From assembly GCA_030630015.1 (NCBI GenBank), contig DAOVNV010000072.1:1-10495 (forward strand): a stretch of 10,495 nt of DNA, read 5' to 3'. The notes under the pieces were generated by a model. It was given only the letters and a program-made list of their open reading frames with translations, searched no databases and had not been told where the DNA came from. Positions within the stretch are counted from its first letter, which is position 1. Every line of letters starts with the position of its first letter. The position numbers and the translations under genes were made by a program. Shown piece after piece: positions 6,124 to 10,495 of this stretch. Source of the DNA: Desulfuromonadales bacterium. Its GTDB lineage: Bacteria; Desulfobacterota; Desulfuromonadia; Desulfuromonadales; BM103.

Positions 6124-6142
6124 CACTGAGGACGGAAAAGTT

Positions 6143-7084
6143 TTGGGCGAGCTGAAAATTTTTACCGGTAATTCAAACCCTGTCTTGGCCAAGGAAATCT
6201 GCAAGTTTCTGGATGTTCCTTTGTCAAAGGCTGAGGTCAAGGCTTTTTCCGACGGTGAGATCATGGTTGAGATCGGCGAGAATGTGCGTGGCCGTGATGT
6301 CTTCATCGTTCAGTCGACCTGCTCACCGGCCAACGACAATCTGATGGAACTGCTGATCATGACCGATGCGCTCAAGCGTGCTTCGGCGGCGAGAATTACG
6401 GCAGTCATCCCCTACTTCGGGTATGCCCGACAGGATCGCAAGGTCGCCCCACGGGCGCCGATTACCAGCAAACTTGTTGCTGACCTGATAACAACCGCCG
6501 GGGTTCACAGGGTTCTGTGTGTCGACCTGCACGCAGGGCAGATCCAAGGCTTTTTCAATATCCCGGTGGATCATCTCTACGCGGCCCCCGTTATTCTCGA
6601 AGATATCAAGAGCCGTTTTGGCGACGACCGCCTGGTAGTGGTCTCGCCAGACGCAGGTGGGACCGAGCGTGCCCGGGCATTTGCAAAGCGTCTGAACGCC
6701 AGTCTGGCTATCATTGACAAGCGGCGCAGCGGCCCGAATATTTCCGAGGTGATGCACATTATTGGTGACGTTCACGACCAGACCTGCATCATTGTGGATG
6801 ATATGATCGATACAGCAGGGACTCTCTGCCAGGCGGCGGCTGCACTCAAGGAACACGGTGCCGCAGAGATTTACGCAACGGTGACGCATCCGGTTCTGTC
6901 CGGTCCGGCGTTGGAGAGGATCAGCCAGAGTTGTCTGAAAGAAGTTCTGGTTACCAATACCATTCCGACCAGGAACAAGGAGGAGGCGTGTCCGCAACTG
7001 CGCCAGATTTCGGTTTCGGAACTTCTGGCAAAAGCAATCCGCCGCATTCATGGTGAGGAATCAGTCAGTTCGTTGTTTGTGTAA
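6143..7084 (+). CDS. prs: Ribose-phosphate pyrophosphokinase (PRPP synthetase)
   Basis: This cytoplasmic enzyme makes PRPP from ribose-5-phosphate and ATP for purine, pyrimidine, histidine, tryptophan and NAD synthesis. The 313-residue length is typical of class I enzymes. Visible motifs are FSDGEIMVEIGENVRG (35-50), the ATP-site YARQDRK (94-100), DLHAGQIQGFF (128-138, with the metal-binding His130), SPDAGGTERA (168-177), the catalytic KRR (193-195) and the ribose-5-phosphate loop DDMIDTAGT (219-227). The chain ends in SVSSLFV, as in relatives. The start is TTG, with GAGGA (6128-6132) about 10 bases upstream. No in-frame ATG exists nearby, and the protein aligns fully from this start. The leader carries a hairpin-U5 that may tune expression. 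rplY follows after 61 bp. Confidence 0.97.
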   Translation: MGELKIFTGNSNPVLAKEICKFLDVPLSKAEVKAFSDGEIMVEIGENVRGRDVFIVQSTCSPANDNLMELLIMTDALKRASAARITAVIPYFGYARQDRKVAPRAPITSKLVADLITTAGVHRVLCVDLHAGQIQGFFNIPVDHLYAAPVILEDIKSRFGDDRLVVVSPDAGGTERARAFAKRLNASLAIIDKRRSGPNISEVMHIIGDVHDQTCIIVDDMIDTAGTLCQAAAALKEHGAAEIYATVTHPVLSGPALERISQSCLKEVLVTNTIPTRNKEEACPQLRQISVSELLAKAIRRIHGEESVSSLFV

Positions 7085-7145
7085 CAGCTGGCTGGCGCAT
7101 ACGCATAAAAAGACGAGATTAACTTCAAGATGGAGGAAAGAATAA

Positions 7146-7799
7146 ATGGCTGAAACCGTATTGAACGTATCGCTTCGTGAGCGTCTCGGCAAGGGTGGAT
7201 CCCGCGCCCTGCGTCGTGAGGCCCTGGCCCCTGCCGTTGTCTATGGCAAGGGAATGGAGACCTGTTCCCTGGTCGTTGACCCGAAAGCTTTGCGACAGGC
7301 TCTTGCGACAGAAGCTGGTCTGAATGCCCTGATCACTCTCAAAGGTGACGGGCCGTTCGATGGGCAGGTTGTCATCCTGAAGGATATGCAGGAGAGCCCG
7401 ATCCGCCGTGATTTGCTGCATGCTGATTTTCAGGCCATTGACCTTAAAGAGAAGATTCTGGTTATGGTTCCGGTGCAGACGATCGGCACGTCCGTAGGTG
7501 AGAAGGAGGGCGGTCAGCTGCAGGTGGTCCGGCACGAACTGGAAGTCTCCTGCCTGCCGACGGCGATTCCCAAGGTGATTGAGATCGATGTGACGGCTCT
7601 GAATATCGGGGATGTCGTCCATATTGAAGATATCCCGATCCCGGAGGATGTAGAACTGCTGCACGATGTCAACTTCACGGTGCTGACTGTTGTCGCTATC
7701 ATGGCCGAGGAAGAAGAGGTCGTCGAAGGTGAAGAAGAGGTTGTCGCAGAGGGCGTAGAAGGCGAAGAGGCTGCTGCAGAGACTTCCGAAGAGGAATAG
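7146..7799 (+). CDS. rplY: 50S ribosomal protein L25/general stress protein Ctc
   Basis: This ribosomal protein binds 5S rRNA in the large subunit. At 217 residues it is the long Ctc/TL5 form, not the short enterobacterial L25. Residues 1-95 are the RNA-binding L25 domain (LRERLGKGGSRALRR near the start, DLLHADFQ at 89-96). Residues 100-187 are the beta-rich TL5 domain (VPVQTIGTSVGEKEGGQLQ, IPKVIEIDV, ALNIGDVVHIEDI). Residues 187-217 are an acidic, Glu/Val/Ala-rich tail. The ATG has a strong GGAGG (7132-7136) ribosome site, unlike the TTG-started genes on either side. It lies between prs and pth, the usual order in this lineage. Part of the tail is a 21-bp tandem duplication. Confidence 0.96.
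   Translation: MAETVLNVSLRERLGKGGSRALRREALAPAVVYGKGMETCSLVVDPKALRQALATEAGLNALITLKGDGPFDGQVVILKDMQESPIRRDLLHADFQAIDLKEKILVMVPVQTIGTSVGEKEGGQLQVVRHELEVSCLPTAIPKVIEIDVTALNIGDVVHIEDIPIPEDVELLHDVNFTVLTVVAIMAEEEEVVEGEEEVVAEGVEGEEAAAETSEEE
7710..7751 (+). repeat. 21-bp tandem duplication in the rplY acidic tail
   Basis: Two adjacent 21-bp units (7710-7730 and 7731-7751) begin GAAGAAGAGGT, continue with a near-identical GTCG block, and encode EEEVVEG then EEEVVAE. They differ at a few bases, suggesting an old in-frame slippage or duplication. The unit keeps the reading frame and lengthens the acidic tail by seven residues. Confidence 0.65.
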
Positions 7800-7810
7800 G
7801 TCTCCCGGTT

Positions 7811-8389
7811 TTGAAGTTGATTGTCGGATTAGGCAATCCAGGTCCGGAATATGCCGAAACCCGCCATAACATCGGTTTTATGGTTGTGGTCAGGGCTGCG
7901 GAAAAAGCCGGTATCACCATTAAGCGCAAGGCGCATCAGGGGCTTTTGGGTGTTGGGCGCTGGGCCGGTGAAGAAGTGTCCATGCTGCTGCCCCAAACTT
8001 ATATGAACCGCAGCGGGGTCAGTGTTGGCTCCGCATGTCAATCCCTCGGTGTTTCGCCGGGGGATTTGATTGTGGTTCATGATGAGATTGACCTGCTCTA
8101 CCTCTGTCTGCGGATCAAGGTGGGTGGTGGCCACGGCGGCCATAATGGGTTGAGGAGCATTGCTGGTGTGCTGGGCGAAGCGGGCTACACGCGTCTGCGT
8201 ATGGGCGTGGGGCGACCCCCGGCTGGCGGTGATGTTTCAAGGTATGTCCTGAACAGGTTTGCTTCCGCTGAACGTGTCGAACTTGCCGGATATATCGATA
8301 CGGCAGCCGAGGCTTTGGAACTGTTGATAACAAGAGGCCCGCAAGAGGCCATGAATAGATACAACACGCGTAATTTGCCAACAACATAA
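7811..8389 (+). CDS. pth: Peptidyl-tRNA hydrolase
   Basis: This cytoplasmic enzyme cleaves the ester bond of peptidyl-tRNAs released from stalled ribosomes and so recycles tRNA. The 192-residue length is normal. The catalytic and substrate residues are in place: GLGNPG with Asn9, TRHNIGF with the catalytic His19, YMNRSG with Asn66, HDEID with Asp91, and GGHNGLRSI with Asn112. The GRPP..GDVSRYVLNRF segment (135-150) is also typical. Between Asp94 and Arg101, where relatives usually have a Pro-x-Gly turn (DLPxGxxR), this protein reads DLLYLCLR with the length unchanged, an odd substitution. The start is TTG at 7811, 11 bp after the rplY stop, with only weak purine-rich sequence upstream (7791-7800), so translation may be coupled to rplY. 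Confidence 0.95.
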   Translation: MKLIVGLGNPGPEYAETRHNIGFMVVVRAAEKAGITIKRKAHQGLLGVGRWAGEEVSMLLPQTYMNRSGVSVGSACQSLGVSPGDLIVVHDEIDLLYLCLRIKVGGGHGGHNGLRSIAGVLGEAGYTRLRMGVGRPPAGGDVSRYVLNRFASAERVELAGYIDTAAEALELLITRGPQEAMNRYNTRNLPTT

Positions 8390-8424
8390 GCATCAGGTCA
8401 AACAAAGGTTCAAGGGAGGTAGAA

Positions 8425-10434
8425 ATGCAAGCTTTTGCACCAATTTTAGGTGTGATCGGTTTTATTGTCGCTATTGTGCTGTACACCCGGGTCAAGGCAC
8501 AGCCAGTCGGCAACGACACCATGAAAGAGATTTCCGAAGCGATTCACGACGGCGCAATGGCATTTTTGGGGCGTGAGTACCGGGTTCTGGCTATCTTTAT
8601 CGCGCTCGTCTTTATCATTATCACCATTGGTATGAACTACCAGACGGCCTTCGCCTTCCTTGGCGGCGCTCTCTGCTCCATGACCTGTGGTTTTATCGGC
8701 ATGAAGGCAGCGACCCGCGCCAACGTCAGAACCACCGAAGCGGCCCGTCAGTCAGGCCAGGCCAGTGCCTTGATGATCTCCTTCAACGGCGGCGCAGTCA
8801 TGGGTCTGGCCGTGGCGTCCCTTGGCCTAGTCGGCGTCGGTATTACTTACATGGCGTTCGGTGGTGATCCGGAAACGGTTAAATACATCAACGGCTTCGC
8901 CATGGGGGCTTCATCCATCGCCCTGTTCGCCCGTGTCGGTGGCGGTATTTACACCAAGGCCGCTGACGTCGGTGCTGACCTGGTCGGCAAGATTGAAGCC
9001 GGCATTCCGGAGGACGATCCGCGCAATCCTGGCGTCATCGCCGACAATGTAGGTGACTGTGTCGGTGATACGGCCGGCATGGGTGCCGACATCTTCGAAT
9101 CCTACGTTGGTTCGATTATCGCGACCATCGCCATCGCGGCTGCGGCCAGCCCTGCACTGCTCGATAAACTCGGGACCGGCGAAGGTGTTCGGGCGGCGGC
9201 CATGTATCTGCCGATCGCTCTGGCCATCACCGGCCTGCTCTTCTCTTTTGTCGGCATCTGGTCGATGAAAAAGCTCTGCAATCAGGACCCTGCCAAGGCT
9301 CTGCATTACACCACCTTTGTCGCCGCCGGCGGTTTCCTCGTGGTGTCTATTCTGGTCGTCTGGGGCATGGGCCTCAAGTTCGGGGTCTTCCTGGCCATCC
9401 TGGTCGGCTGCCTGGCCGGTATTGCGATTGGACAAATTACGGAATACTATACCGCGCGCGGCCCGGTTACCCGTATTGCCGAAGCCAGCAAGACCGGCCC
9501 GGCCACCAATATTATTCACGGCCTTGCCGTTGGCCTTGAGAGTACCGCTGGTCCCATCCTGGTCATCTGTGTTGCCATTGCCGTTGCCAATGCTTTCTCC
9601 GGTCTGTACGGCATCGGTATTGCCGCTGTCGGCATGCTGGCCACTGTCGGCGTTACCATGACGGTAGATGCCTACGGCCCCATTGCCGATAATGCCGGCG
9701 GCATCTCGGAGATGGCCGGCCTCGGTCCCGACGTCCGTGAGATCACTGACGGACTGGACGCCATCGGCAACACCACGGCGGCCATCGGTAAAGGCTTCGC
9801 CATCGGTTCCGCAGCCCTGACGGCCCTGGCCCTGTTCTCGGCCTATGCAACCACCGTCAAACTGGAAGTTATCAACCTGATCGACCCGAAGGTCATCATC
9901 GGCCTGTTGATCGGTGGCGCTCTGCCGTTCTTCATCGGCGCCATGACCATGACCAGCGTCGGTCGTGCCGCCGGCCTGATGGTTGAGGAAATCCGTCGTC
10001 AGTTCCGCGAGATTCCCGGCCTTCTGGATGGCAAGGAAGGCGTCAAGCCCGAGTCTGATAAATGTGTGGATATTGCCGCCCGAGCAGCCCTCAGGGAAAT
10101 GGTGCTGCCTGGTATAATTGCCGTTGTGGCCCCGGTCCTGATGGGCTTCGTCATCGGCAAAGAAGCTCTCGGCGGCATGCTGGCCGGAGCCACTCTGGCC
10201 GGTGTTTTGCTTGCACTGATGATGTCCAACGGCGGTGGTGCATGGGACAATGCCAAGAAATTCATTGAGAGAGGCGATCTGGCCGGCGAAGAGAAGGGCG
10301 GCGATGCCCATGCTGCGGCGGTTATCGGTGATACAGTCGGCGACCCCTTCAAGGACACTTCCGGCCCGTCCATGAATATCCTGATCAAGCTGATGAGCGT
10401 GGTTTCCCTGGTGATTGCTCCTCTGCTGGTCTGA
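8425..10434 (+). CDS. hppA: Membrane-bound ion-translocating pyrophosphatase, K+-dependent type
   Basis: This 669-residue inner-membrane pump couples hydrolysis of pyrophosphate to export of Na+ and/or H+. About 16 membrane helices are expected. Substrate-site motifs are clear: DVGADLVGKIEAGIPEDDPR (181-200), ADNVGDCVGDTAGM (206-219), DAYGPIADNAGG (415-426), and GDTVGDPFKDTSGPSMN near the C-terminus (635-651). GNTTAAIGKG (448-457) has Ala452 and Gly455 where K+-independent enzymes carry Lys and Thr, so K+ activation is predicted. The gate glutamate lies in DIFESY (Glu225), the position found in Na+-pumping members rather than the one-turn-shifted place in plant H+-pumps. Na+ transport is therefore plausible but not proven. 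A good ribosome site (GGGAGGT, 8414-8420) precedes ATG. It lies 35 bp after pth, with no terminator between, so it may be in the same operon. A terminator follows it. Confidence 0.96.
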   Translation: MQAFAPILGVIGFIVAIVLYTRVKAQPVGNDTMKEISEAIHDGAMAFLGREYRVLAIFIALVFIIITIGMNYQTAFAFLGGALCSMTCGFIGMKAATRANVRTTEAARQSGQASALMISFNGGAVMGLAVASLGLVGVGITYMAFGGDPETVKYINGFAMGASSIALFARVGGGIYTKAADVGADLVGKIEAGIPEDDPRNPGVIADNVGDCVGDTAGMGADIFESYVGSIIATIAIAAAASPALLDKLGTGEGVRAAAMYLPIALAITGLLFSFVGIWSMKKLCNQDPAKALHYTTFVAAGGFLVVSILVVWGMGLKFGVFLAILVGCLAGIAIGQITEYYTARGPVTRIAEASKTGPATNIIHGLAVGLESTAGPILVICVAIAVANAFSGLYGIGIAAVGMLATVGVTMTVDAYGPIADNAGGISEMAGLGPDVREITDGLDAIGNTTAAIGKGFAIGSAALTALALFSAYATTVKLEVINLIDPKVIIGLLIGGALPFFIGAMTMTSVGRAAGLMVEEIRRQFREIPGLLDGKEGVKPESDKCVDIAARAALREMVLPGIIAVVAPVLMGFVIGKEALGGMLAGATLAGVLLALMMSNGGGAWDNAKKFIERGDLAGEEKGGDAHAAAVIGDTVGDPFKDTSGPSMNILIKLMSVVSLVIAPLLV

Positions 10435-10458
10435 TTTTTAACGTAAAATTTTGTCTGT

Positions 10459-10494
10459 CAGGGATAGCCGGGAAACCCCGGCTATCCCTGTTTT
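10459..10494 (+). terminator. Intrinsic terminator of hppA
   Basis: A perfect 14-bp GC-rich stem (10459-10472, starting CAGGGATAGCCGGG, with 10477-10490) closes an AAAC loop and is followed directly by TTTT at the window's end. It lies 24 bp after the hppA stop. Confidence 0.9.
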
Positions 10495-10495
10495 A

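Noticed and set aside
8911..10311. 466-codon open frame antisense to hppA
   Set aside because: It lies wholly inside hppA, which has full family motifs. The predicted peptide is low-complexity (Gly, Asp, Gln, Asn, His rich), as expected from the complement of Gly/Ala-rich GC-biased codons.
1..10495. CRISPR array, phage, toxin-antitoxin or defence genes
   Set aside because: Looked for regular spaced repeats and for small gene pairs on both strands; none found. All sizeable genes have ordinary housekeeping or transport identities.

Overview
The window looks like a chromosomal segment of a Desulfuromonadales-type bacterium (Desulfuromonas/Pelobacter/Geobacter relatives). I infer this from the gene order ispE - tRNA-Gln - prs - rplY (long Ctc form) - pth, from a PRPP synthase that closely resembles my memory of Geobacter sequences, from a TAXI-type TRAP transporter, from what look like sigma-54 promoters, and from a K+-dependent type membrane pyrophosphatase. 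No database search was possible, so the taxonomic call is an inference.

Layout. (1) 87-443 (+): a small glycine-rich lipoprotein of unknown function. It ends at a perfect 48-bp palindrome (480-527) that can terminate transcription from both sides. (2) 578-4730 (-): a tripartite transporter block. Two paralogous TAXI periplasmic receptors (TAXI-2 at 3729-4730, TAXI-1 at 2486-3445) are followed by one fused 4TM/12TM TRAP membrane protein (578-2302). A strong GC hairpin without a U-tract lies between TAXI-1 and the membrane gene. Both receptor genes have a sigma-54 (-24/-12) promoter match. Each also has TGGC/GGCC-type repeats beginning 99 bp upstream of the -24 GG. (3) 5083-8389 (+): a housekeeping run of ispE (isoprenoid precursors), tRNA-Gln(TTG), prs (PRPP), rplY (5S rRNA-binding L25) and pth (peptidyl-tRNA recycling). 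(4) 8425-10434 (+): hppA, an ion-pumping pyrophosphatase, closed by an intrinsic terminator at 10459-10494.

How the parts fit together. The right half joins translation and nucleotide/isoprenoid metabolism with energy recovery: prs and the biosynthetic enzymes feed reactions that release PPi, and HppA couples PPi hydrolysis to ion pumping. The left half is an uptake system for a small organic acid or amino acid of unknown identity, probably driven by an ion gradient and switched on by a sigma-54 activator that is not encoded in this window.

No defence system, CRISPR array, intact mobile element or phage gene is visible. The genes are conventional. The most unusual content is regulatory: the paired sigma-54 promoter/upstream-repeat arrangement, the intercistronic hairpin with a UCCG loop, and the hairpin-U5 in the prs leader.
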